NCBI GenBank assembly: GCA_902806065.1
Contig: CADCVE010000036.1
Span: 1 to 41,451 of the forward strand
Direction of reading: 5' to 3'
From: an uncultured Rubrobacteraceae bacterium
Lineage (GTDB): Bacteria; Actinomycetota; Rubrobacteria; Rubrobacterales; Rubrobacteraceae
Length of the DNA stretch: 41,451 bases
Shown piece after piece: positions 16,630-23,155 of this stretch; the first letter of the stretch is position 1, and every line of letters begins with the position of its first letter. Made by a program: the position numbers and the translations under genes. The notes below the pieces were generated by a model. It made no database searches and was not told the DNA's origin. It saw only the letters and a list, made by a program, of their open reading frames with translations.

Positions 16630-16872
16630 ATGGCCTATCTAGAAGGACGTCTTCGAGAGAACATTGTCAGCCCGGAGAATGAGCACACAGGCTACGTGCT
16701 AGAAATCGAGGTCGATATATCGGCTCTTCAGGATTCCGAAGAGCTGGTGAACCAGGAGGTGGCCGTTACAGGGAACCTCGAATTCATAGATTATCCCGAA
16801 CGGGGCAAGATCCTCGTCTTTAGAGTAACGTCGGCGGCAGAGGTGGAAGAGGAGACAGAAGAAACCGGTTGA
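16630..16872 (+). CDS. Small uncharacterised acidic protein
   Basis: 80 residues with a good ribosome site (AAAAGGGAG) before ATG 16630. The sequence has two likely beta-strands (TGYVLEIEVDIS; QEVAVTGNLEFIDY), GKILVFRVTS, and a Glu-rich end. This could be a small OB- or barrel-like domain (the phrase EVAVTGNLEF recalls short DNA- or metal-binding barrels), but I do not recognise a family. Confidence 0.55.
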   Translation: MAYLEGRLRENIVSPENEHTGYVLEIEVDISALQDSEELVNQEVAVTGNLEFIDYPERGKILVFRVTSAAEVEEETEETG

Positions 16873-17057
16873 GGTCTGGCCGGCTATCGGCACTCTTGGT
16901 GAAAGGATCGGTAGGGAACACGACACGCCGCTCCTTCCGGCCACTTCGGAGCGCATCGGTCCGCATGGCGCAAACACCTACGAGACAACGTCACCTACTC
17001 TTACGCGGCCCCGCCAGGGTCGGGTACGGGGCACCATCCGCGTACGAGTGAACGTGG

Positions 17058-17078
17058 CGGTGCCTCTCACCGTTTTTT
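17058..17078 (+). terminator. Rho-independent terminator
   Basis: CGGTG (17058-17062), loop CCTCT, CACCG (17068-17072), then six Ts (17073-17078). This is a canonical intrinsic terminator on the plus strand, closing the transcript from 16630 and insulating the glutaredoxin-like gene. Confidence 0.7.
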
Positions 17079-17114
17079 GTCACGTAGGATCTGCTGGTCT
17101 GCTAGGATCAAAGT

Positions 17115-17339
17115 GTGCAAGTAGAACTCTACACCTCACCGGGCTGCCCCTACAGCGAGGCTGCCCGCGAAGACCTCGAATGGCGTGGGATCGAGTTCGT
17201 GGAGTTCGACGTGGAGAAAGACCGTGAGGCCTACGAGCGGATGCTCGCGCTTACTGGCGGCAAACGCACTGTGCCAGTAATCTTCGAGGAGGGCAAGCCC
17301 GTGCAGGTGGGTTGGAAGGGACAAGGGTGCTCCGTCTAA
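17115..17339 (+). CDS. Glutaredoxin-like protein ending in C-x-x-stop (Uxx-star family, Cys form)
   Basis: 74 residues with a complete glutaredoxin fold: VELYTSPGCPYSEAAREDL (Cys11 in a monothiol CPYS), WRGIEFVEFDV, and the cis-proline strand RTVPVI. The end is unusual: GWKGQGCSV, a Cys (72) exactly three residues before the stop. I recall an annotated small (seleno)protein family called Uxx-star with this architecture, in which the last Cys is selenocysteine in some members. Here the codon is TGC, so this is the cysteine version. It starts at GTG 17115 with a possible TAGGAT -10 element about 15 nt upstream. The name is from memory and moderate in certainty; the fold is secure. Confidence 0.75.
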   Translation: MQVELYTSPGCPYSEAAREDLEWRGIEFVEFDVEKDREAYERMLALTGGKRTVPVIFEEGKPVQVGWKGQGCSV

Positions 17340-17347
17340 GCACCTAC

Positions 17348-18523
17348 TCACAGTCTCTCTAAGAGAGCCCGCAGCACATGGTAGATAGAGGCCTGCACCT
17401 CCTGGATCCGCGGGATGTAGTCCGAGCGCACGACTACCGTATGATCCGCGAGGCGCTCGCTCAGAATTCTTCCGCCATCGTACCCCAGGATGCCTACTGT
17501 AAGGAGCCCCCGTTTGCGGGCCTCCGCAAGAGCGGCCAGGATGTTGGTGGAGCCTCCGCTGGTGGAGATGCCTATCGCTACGTCCTCCGGCCGGGCGTGG
17601 GCGATGAGCTGGCGGGCGAAGATGGCCTCCGTACCGATGTCGTTGGCGATGGCCGTGATGTTGGCGGGCTCCGCCGAGAGCGAGACCGCCGGGAGTGGTG
17701 TCAGGCCCGGCGGCGGGTCCACGCAGTCGGCGGCGAGGTCGTTAGCGTCGGTGGCGGAGCCGCCGTTACCGAAGGCGATGACTTTACCACCCGCCTCTAG
17801 CCGTTCGGAGATGGTCGCAGCGATCTCCGAGATAGCGCCTGCTTCCGTCTCAGCCGCCGCCGTTCGCAGACGGTTCGTCTCATGCATCTTCTGCAGCATC
17901 GAACCCTGCACATCCTTTACTACTTCTTCAAGCGGCTGCTCCCCTTTGCCGAGAAACGGATACAGGAAGGAAGAGGCTCCTACATCGTGGCCCTGTTCAC
18001 GATGCTCGAAATACACGTGAACCGTCTCCCAGAGGACGTGATAAAGCAGCTCGAAGACCTCCTGGCATACGAACGAATCTTCGTCCGGCGGGGCGAAAGA
18101 ATACTCCCCCGCCTCTCCCATCAGGGCGAACGTGAGCGCTCCTCGTTCCCGCGCCGTCCGCAGTGTCCGCTCCACCGCCTCGTCCGCGTCTGGAAACGAA
18201 AAGCCCATCACCATGTCCTCCGACCCTAGCACTACCGGCAGGCGCTTCTCGAAGTCCCCACCGAGGTCCATTGCCGGCAGGGCTCGTTTGCCCACGATCA
18301 CCGGATGCACGAACTCCACCGAGACGTGCTCGGCGTCCGTGGCCGCTGACCCGCTTCCGAACGTCAGTAGCCGCCCGCCCGCAAGGAAGCGCCGGGACAT
18401 CTCGTGGCAGGCTTCGGCCAGCCTCGGAGCTTCGGCCTCGAAAAAAGAGTCAAAGATCTCGTTGCGCCGCAGCAATTCTTTACGGATACTGGTCGCAAGG
18501 GTGTTTGTGTCTATCAGCCGCAT
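17348..18523 (-). CDS. Tandem SIS-domain protein (GmhA/DiaA-like duplicated)
   Basis: 391 residues with two SIS (sugar isomerase) units. Unit 1 (about 5-190) has GGRLLTFGSGSAATDAEHVS; unit 2 (about 195-391) has GKVIAFGNGGSATDANDLAAD and GISTSGGSTNILAALAEARK. Unit 2 keeps the full phosphosugar-binding set of sedoheptulose-7-phosphate isomerases. Unit 1 has SFPDADEAVERTL where the serine-rich loop would be, so it has probably lost sugar binding and may be regulatory. SIS proteins of this type are seen near hydrogenase maturation genes in several bacteria, and the hyp operon ends 1.7 kb upstream with intervening accessory DNA. Its role there is unknown. Confidence 0.8.
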   Translation of the reverse strand: MRLIDTNTLATSIRKELLRRNEIFDSFFEAEAPRLAEACHEMSRRFLAGGRLLTFGSGSAATDAEHVSVEFVHPVIVGKRALPAMDLGGDFEKRLPVVLGSEDMVMGFSFPDADEAVERTLRTARERGALTFALMGEAGEYSFAPPDEDSFVCQEVFELLYHVLWETVHVYFEHREQGHDVGASSFLYPFLGKGEQPLEEVVKDVQGSMLQKMHETNRLRTAAAETEAGAISEIAATISERLEAGGKVIAFGNGGSATDANDLAADCVDPPPGLTPLPAVSLSAEPANITAIANDIGTEAIFARQLIAHARPEDVAIGISTSGGSTNILAALAEARKRGLLTVGILGYDGGRILSERLADHTVVVRSDYIPRIQEVQASIYHVLRALLERL

Positions 18524-18603
18524 CGCTTACCCCCTGTCTCAGCTAAGTCCTTCTAAACTGACAAAGGAGAATCTGCTCCATATTGAATCTCGTGTTAGCG
18601 ACA

Positions 18604-19287
18604 TTATCGCTCCAGACGTTTTTCCGCAACCCTGGATACATCGTTTTTCATCTTTGTCGAAAACCTCTGAGCAAACGTCGACAAACGTTTGACATCCTCC
18701 AAGCTTGGATCTTCACCAGCCTCGCCATGAGCAATTGCGTTCCTACGACGCGCAAGCTCGTTCAACGCGGAGTTCACGCTGGTTTCGGTACCATTAACTT
18801 TCACTTTGAGGTCGTTCACGTACTCCGGCTTATCGACAAGGGCCATTATCCAATTAACATTCTTCGGCGTAGGATTAGCAAACTGTTCTCTAATTGTGTC
18901 CAAAAGCAGTTCGTTTTCCTTTAGCTCTGTGACTTCTGAGTAAAGCTTCAAGGCTAGTTCGGCCAGTTCTTTCGCGTCATCAACTCCTAAATTCTGTGCC
19001 TGCGCTGTGTGACGGAAACGCCAAACTCTATAACCCTCTGAAAACCGTCGTGCTCTAACCTTTTGATTGGTCAAGTAGCTTAGAGTCGTGCAAATCAACT
19101 CTTCGATGAAGTTCTCCAGGTTCGCACCGATAAGTACGACTGAAGCCCGTCTTATAGCTCGGAGCCAAGCGCCGGGCCGTCCTGCACCTTTGGCGTCCCT
19201 TTCATGCAGATTGATCAGGCTGTCAACGTCAGCCTTGAGAGAGGCGACGAATCGTTCTCTCTGCTGGTCAAGTTCATCGATAGACAA
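18604..19287 (-). CDS. HEPN-domain protein, probable defence or toxin RNase
   Basis: 227 residues, all-helical. The C-terminal part has LNELARRRNAIAHGEAGEDPS, which contains the R-x4-H HEPN catalytic motif (RNAIAH). The N-terminal half has RRASVVLIGANLENFIEELI, as in MAE_28990/RiboL-PSP-type HEPN proteins. Such proteins cleave RNA in toxin-antitoxin or phage-defence systems. The base composition is clearly less GC-rich than that of its neighbours, a sign of horizontal transfer. No partner gene is directly attached. ATG 19287. Confidence 0.65.
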   Translation of the reverse strand: MSIDELDQQRERFVASLKADVDSLINLHERDAKGAGRPGAWLRAIRRASVVLIGANLENFIEELICTTLSYLTNQKVRARRFSEGYRVWRFRHTAQAQNLGVDDAKELAELALKLYSEVTELKENELLLDTIREQFANPTPKNVNWIMALVDKPEYVNDLKVKVNGTETSVNSALNELARRRNAIAHGEAGEDPSLEDVKRLSTFAQRFSTKMKNDVSRVAEKRLER

Positions 19288-19394
19288 ACAAGTCCTCCGT
19301 TACGTTAAGTAGCGGTTACACAACTGCAGAAGGTGAGGCCTTCTTTGGCAGGATTATGCCACAGTACCCGATACTGCCGACTCAATCACGGTTC

Positions 19395-19580
19395 TACTCA
19401 CTCGGATCTTCCGTCTAACTTATCCTCGGCAAAGGGTCGCCGACGAGATGTCTATCGTATGGGTACCGCCGAACTGCGTGTGCATCACAATCATGCACGC
19501 GGGTTCCTCACGTGCCTCGCCGGTGACAGCCGACTCTATCTTGCCCTTCGACTATGTTCAAGGCTTCGAGAGCGGCAGTC
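19395..19580 (-). pseudogene. Relict duplicate of the hypE 3' end
   Basis: On the minus strand this region gives AALEALNIVEGQDRVG, then in a shifted frame VTGEAREEPACMIVMHTQFG, and in a third frame LVGDPLPRI. Intact HypE ends AALEALWSVEGGEDAQIIGE, VREEPARMVIMHTGFGGTR and LVGDPLPRIC. DNA similarity also continues past the hypE stop (compare about 19395-19420 with 20175-20200). It is thus an old, frameshifted copy of the last 60 or so codons of hypE. It lies directly beyond the brnA stop, so the BrnTA module is sandwiched between two hypE 3' ends. Confidence 0.75.
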
Positions 19581-19590
19581 AACATAGCCT

Positions 19591-19818
19591 CTACGAAACC
19601 TTCCGTTCAAGCCTCTCGGCGATCCAGACCTTGATAATGGATTGGCGAGTGACCCCGAGACGCCTGGCCTCGCGGTCGAGGGACTGGATCATCCACGCGG
19701 GAAAGTCGACGTTGACGCGCCGCTGTTCTTGCCCGGGCCTACGGACTTTCGACAGGTCGAGATCGGTGGTGACGTCCTGGCCCTCGTCAAACTTGCGGTC
19801 GAAATCACTAGCTTTCAT
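19591..19818 (-). CDS. brnA: BrnA-type antitoxin (ribbon-helix-helix)
   Basis: 75 residues. The N-terminal part MKASDFDRKFDEGQDVTTDL is typical of BrnA and binds the toxin; the C-terminal RRVNVDFPAWMIQSLDREAR and LGVTRQSIIKVWIAERL form the ribbon-helix-helix DNA-binding domain that autoregulates the operon. ATG 19818 has GAGGAGG upstream and overlaps the end of brnT by 11 nt, the usual toxin-first order. Confidence 0.88.
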   Translation of the reverse strand: MKASDFDRKFDEGQDVTTDLDLSKVRRPGQEQRRVNVDFPAWMIQSLDREARRLGVTRQSIIKVWIAERLERKVS

Positions 19819-20068
19819 AGATTTCCACCTCCTCGGTACGAGCCCGGCGAACGGAGATGAGCCGGACCTTCTCACCACGGTAGGTAATAACCGCAGACCA
19901 GTGCTTTTCCGATATCATACCCACGACCACGAAACGCGGCTCGTCTTCGGTGCGCGCCGGAATCTCCACGAGCATCTCATCGAGCCATAGGGCCTGAGCT
20001 TCGACGAAATCGAGGCCGTGCTTGCTCTTGTTCGCCTGACTCTTGGCCTCATCGAACTCGAACTCCAC
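19808..20068 (-). CDS. brnT: BrnT-type ribonuclease toxin
   Basis: 86 residues from GTG 20068 (GGAG just upstream). Family signature: FEFDEAKSQANKSKHGLDF, FVEAQALWLD, then DEPRFVVVGMI, WSAVITYRGEKVRLISVRRA and RTEEVEIYES. BrnT is a RelE-fold RNase that arrests translation and is neutralised by BrnA. The frame continues upstream, but the added residues do not resemble the family. The AT-rich dyad GTATA-CTTTA-TATAC (about 20091-20105, minus strand) just upstream could be the operator of the pair. Confidence 0.88.
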   Translation of the reverse strand: MEFEFDEAKSQANKSKHGLDFVEAQALWLDEMLVEIPARTEDEPRFVVVGMISEKHWSAVITYRGEKVRLISVRRARTEEVEIYES

Positions 20069-20193
20069 CGATATCTCCGAATAGGGACTTTGTAGTATAT
20101 AAAGTATACCAAAATAGGCCGAAGTCTCGGTTGCAGAGAGGTAACTCGGTATACTGCCGGCCAATGATCCTCTCGCTCACCCGAGTCGCCTGC

Positions 20194-21270
20194 CTAACAA
20201 ATCCTCGGAAGTGGGTCGCCGACAAGCATATCTATCATCCTGGTACCGCCGAACCCAGTGTGCATTATTACCATCCGAGCCGGTTCTTCGCGCACCTCAC
20301 CGATAATCTGGGCGTCCTCACCGCCCTCAACACTCCACAAGGCTTCGAGAGCGGCGTCCGCTGCTCCGGGTGCGACCACGGCGAGGAGCTTGCCTTCGTT
20401 GGCGACGTAGAGGGGGTCTATGCCCAGGATCTCGCACGCCCCATTCACCACGTCCCGGATAGGGAGCTTTTCTTCCCACAGCGCGACGCCGTATCCCGAG
20501 TCACGGGCAAGCTCGTTGAGAACGGTTCCGACGCCGCCGCGTGTTGGGTCGCGCATGAAGCGCAGGTCGGATCCCGCGGATCGTTTGAGTGCTTGTACGA
20601 GTGGGGTGAGGGGACGAGTGTCGGAGAGGACTTCGGCTTCCAGTTCCAGGTCTCCACGAGCGATCAGGATGGCTGCCCCATGATCTCCCAGGGTGCCGGA
20701 GCAAAGGATCTTGTCACCGGGACAGACGGATGCCGATGACAGGTTCAGCTCAGGGTCCGCAACTCCTACTCCAGTCGTTATAACGTAGAGTCCGTCGCCC
20801 TTCCCTCGCTCGACGACCTTGGTGTCGCCAGTAGCGATGGGGACGCCGGCCCGAGCCGCTGCGGCTGCCATCGCCTCCACCTCGCGCGAGAGAATTTCGG
20901 TCTCCAACCCCTCCTCGACTATCAAGGCGGCGGAGAGAGCTAATGGTCTCGCGCCGAAGACAGCGAGGTCATTGACGGTGCCGTTGACCGCCAGCTCCCC
21001 GATAGAACCGCCGGGGAACCGCAGCGGGCGCACGACGTAGGAGTCAGTGGTAAGGGCGATATGGGCGTCGCCGAAGGGGATCAGGGCCGCGTCGGAGAGC
21101 GGGGCGAGCGCCGGGTTTTCGAGCGCGGGGAGCAGGAGCCCCTCTATTAGCTTGTGGGTGGCCTTGCCCCCGGCGCCGTGGCTCATGTCTATGCGCGAGG
21201 CGGTGAACTTCGGCGGCCGGCGGCGGTTCTGTTCGAGGGTGTCCAGGACGCGCTGCTCTTTGTTGGTCAT
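20194..21270 (-). CDS. hypE: Hydrogenase maturation factor HypE
   Basis: 358 residues. HypE dehydrates the thiocarbamate on its own C-terminal Cys to thiocyanate, supplying the cyanide ligands of the NiFe site. Visible: SHGAGGKATHKLIEG near the N-terminus, GDTKVVERGKGDG, LRFMRDPTRGGVGTVL, and the essential terminal PRIC. The AIR-synthase/PurM-like fold is shared with SelD, but the C-terminal PRIC makes this HypE and not selenophosphate synthetase. ATG 21270 overlaps the hypD stop (ATGA). It is the last gene of the operon. Confidence 0.96.
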   Translation of the reverse strand: MTNKEQRVLDTLEQNRRRPPKFTASRIDMSHGAGGKATHKLIEGLLLPALENPALAPLSDAALIPFGDAHIALTTDSYVVRPLRFPGGSIGELAVNGTVNDLAVFGARPLALSAALIVEEGLETEILSREVEAMAAAAARAGVPIATGDTKVVERGKGDGLYVITTGVGVADPELNLSSASVCPGDKILCSGTLGDHGAAILIARGDLELEAEVLSDTRPLTPLVQALKRSAGSDLRFMRDPTRGGVGTVLNELARDSGYGVALWEEKLPIRDVVNGACEILGIDPLYVANEGKLLAVVAPGAADAALEALWSVEGGEDAQIIGEVREEPARMVIMHTGFGGTRMIDMLVGDPLPRIC

Positions 21271-22394
21271 ACTTTGGATCCGATCTCGACCTTCTCGAAC
21301 GACTTGCGCCCGAAGTTATAGTACGCGGCGCACGCGCCTTCGGAGGAGACCATTAGCGCGCCCAGCGGACGCTCCGGCGTGCAAGCCGTGCCGAAGACCT
21401 TGCACTCATGTGGCTTGAGGACGCCCTTGAGGACCTCGCCGCACTGGCAGGCCTTCGGATCTGCGACGCGGACGCCCGGCACCGAGAAACGCAGTTCGGC
21501 ATCGAAGTCCGCGTAGGCAGGTGAGAGCTTGAGGGCAGACTGAGCGATGAAGCCCAGGCCTCGCCACTCGAAGTACGGCCGAAGCTCAAAGACCTCGGCC
21601 ATGCTTTTGAGGGCCGCTAAGTTGCCTTCCCAGGGAACGATCCTGCTGTACTGGTTCTCGACCTCGCAGCGGCCAGCCCCGATCTGACGCATCAGCATGA
21701 GGACGGACTGCAGGAGATCCAGCGGCTCGAACCCCGCCACCACGCACGGCTTGCCGTAGTCCTCGGACATGAACTCGTAGGGCCTACAACCGATTACCGT
21801 GGAGACGTGCCCCGGCCCGACGAAGCCGTCGAGGCGCAGATCCGGCGAGTCCAGAAGCGCCCGTACCGGAGGTACGATGGTAACGTGGTTGCAGAATACG
21901 GAGAAGTTCTCCAACCCCTCCTTCTTCGCCCGCTGCAGGGTCAGCGCGGTCGAGGGGGCCGTGGTCTCGAAGCCAATGGCGTAGAAGACGACCTCGCGGT
22001 CCGGGTTCTCGCGGGCTATGCGCAGCGCGTCCAGGGGCGAGTAAACCATGCGGATGTCCGCGCCCTCGGCCTTCACTTCGAGGAGGTTCCCTTTAGAGCC
22101 GGGGACGCGCATCATGTCGCCGAAACAGGTGAAGATGACCTCGGGGCGCTCGGCTATGGAGATGCCCTCGTCTACGCGGCCCATCGGCAAAACGCAGACT
22201 GGGCAGCCGGGACCGTGGACCAGTTCGATCTGGTCGGGCAGCAAATCCTTTATGCCGTGGCGGTAGATGGTGTGGGTGTGGCCGCCGCAGACCTCCATGA
22301 CCTTATAGTGCCGCTCCGGGTCGGTGACGGAGGCAATCTCCGCGCTCACGGCCCGCGCCAACTCAGCGTCCCGAAACTCGCTCACGTATTTCAT
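21267..22394 (-). CDS. hypD: Hydrogenase maturation factor HypD
   Basis: 375 residues. HypD is the iron-sulfur scaffold on which, with HypC, the Fe(CN)2CO unit is built. Motifs: MEVCGGHTHTIYRHG, HGPGCPVCVLP, IFTCFGDMMRVPGSKGNL, FYAIGFETTAPSTA, FVGPGHVSTVIG, and the C-terminal cluster cysteines ACQCGEVLKG and CKVFGTACTPERPLG. All key residues are present. It overlaps hypC-like upstream and hypE downstream by 4 nt each, so all are translated together. Confidence 0.96.
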   Translation of the reverse strand: MKYVSEFRDAELARAVSAEIASVTDPERHYKVMEVCGGHTHTIYRHGIKDLLPDQIELVHGPGCPVCVLPMGRVDEGISIAERPEVIFTCFGDMMRVPGSKGNLLEVKAEGADIRMVYSPLDALRIARENPDREVVFYAIGFETTAPSTALTLQRAKKEGLENFSVFCNHVTIVPPVRALLDSPDLRLDGFVGPGHVSTVIGCRPYEFMSEDYGKPCVVAGFEPLDLLQSVLMLMRQIGAGRCEVENQYSRIVPWEGNLAALKSMAEVFELRPYFEWRGLGFIAQSALKLSPAYADFDAELRFSVPGVRVADPKACQCGEVLKGVLKPHECKVFGTACTPERPLGALMVSSEGACAAYYNFGRKSFEKVEIGSKV

Positions 22395-22663
22395 CTGGTT
22401 CTCCCTTCGGTAGCTCGGGCTTCAGGTACCAGGTATGGGGCGTCAGGCTCGACTTTGCCGATGGCGACGCCTCCGTGCGTCAGCAGTATTTCTCCCACCC
22501 GCACCGGGGCCACCAGTTCCAACGCTACCGAGGCGCGGTTTCCAGCTGAGTCCTCACACAACGCATCGTCGCCTTCGATGGAGACCACCCGTAATGGGAT
22601 GCCGGCGTCGGAGCAGACGACGCAGCCGTCGTGGTCCAGGGTGCAGTGGGAGACTGGTAGCAT
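22391..22663 (-). CDS. Second HypC/HupF-like chaperone with extended N-terminus
   Basis: 90 residues from ATG 22663 (GAGAAGGAAA upstream). The core resembles HypC: GIPLRVVSIEGDDALCEDS, then GNRASVALELVAPVRVGEIL and THGGVAIGKVEPDAP in place of the usual VHVGFAxxxLDE. It lacks the conserved N-terminal Met-Cys of HypC; instead cysteines occur at HCTLDHDGCVVCSD. In HypC the N-terminal Cys binds iron, so this paralogue must use another ligand set or play another part. It sits between canonical hypC and hypD. Confidence 0.7.
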   Translation of the reverse strand: MLPVSHCTLDHDGCVVCSDAGIPLRVVSIEGDDALCEDSAGNRASVALELVAPVRVGEILLTHGGVAIGKVEPDAPYLVPEARATEGRTR

Positions 22664-22680
22664 CGTTTCCTTCTCCACGG

Positions 22681-22959
22681 CTACTCTATCTGGGAGGCGT
22701 GTAGCTCCTCCAGCTCCTGCTCGTAGGCGTCACCCAACTCTTTGAGGGCTGCGAGGGTGGCATTCGCCTCGGCTTCATCGAGTTTGGACATCGCGAAGCC
22801 GACGTGGATCAGGACCCAATCCCCAACCGCGACCTGCTCGTCCTCGTGATGCACGAGCCCGATGTTGATGTTGCGCCGCACCCCGCTTACGTCGGCCTTC
22901 GCCAGCAATAGGTCCTCGTCCAATATCTCGACTATCTTTCCCGGTATTCCCAAGCACAT
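22681..22959 (-). CDS. hypC: Hydrogenase maturation chaperone HypC
   Basis: 92 residues. It starts with the canonical MCLGIPGKIVEI; Cys2 binds iron and the large subunit precursor. VGDWVLIHVGFAMSKLDEAEA is the second conserved block. It partners HypD in assembling the cyanide/CO-liganded iron. Canonical in every feature. Confidence 0.95.
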   Translation of the reverse strand: MCLGIPGKIVEILDEDLLLAKADVSGVRRNINIGLVHHEDEQVAVGDWVLIHVGFAMSKLDEAEANATLAALKELGDAYEQELEELHASQIE

Positions 22960-22972
22960 GTTTTGCCTCCCA

Positions 22973-23155
22973 TCAGTGTTGTATTTCGACCTCCGCGGCG
23001 ATCTTGCCGAGCGGCCCGGCGGGTGAGCCGTCCGGATTCAGGGGACCGTGCCCACTGAGGTATGCCCTGTCACCGCGCACCCGCACCCCCGGCGGCGGCT
23101 TGGCCGAACCGGGGAGCACCAGCCCCATCTCTTCGAGCTTTGCTTCGATCCTCAT
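22973..23155 (-). pseudogene. Truncated RidA-family protein (60 residues)
   Basis: MRIEAKLEEMGLVLPGSAKP, then VRVRGDRAYLSGHGPLNPDG and GPLGKIAAEVEIQH: this is the first half of a RidA/YjgF protein (normally about 150 residues for this subgroup), which ends where the trimer core would start. The stop comes 13 nt before hypC. The start overlaps the hypF stop (TGATG), so the fragment is still translated in step. Either a deletion removed the rest or the short form is retained for a reason; no further RidA sequence follows. Confidence 0.7.

Noticed and set aside
20194-21270. SelD (selenophosphate synthetase), considered because of the selenoprotein candidates
   Set aside because: The PurM-like fold fits, but the C-terminal PRIC and position after hypD identify HypE; the N-terminal Cys/Sec motif of SelD is absent.
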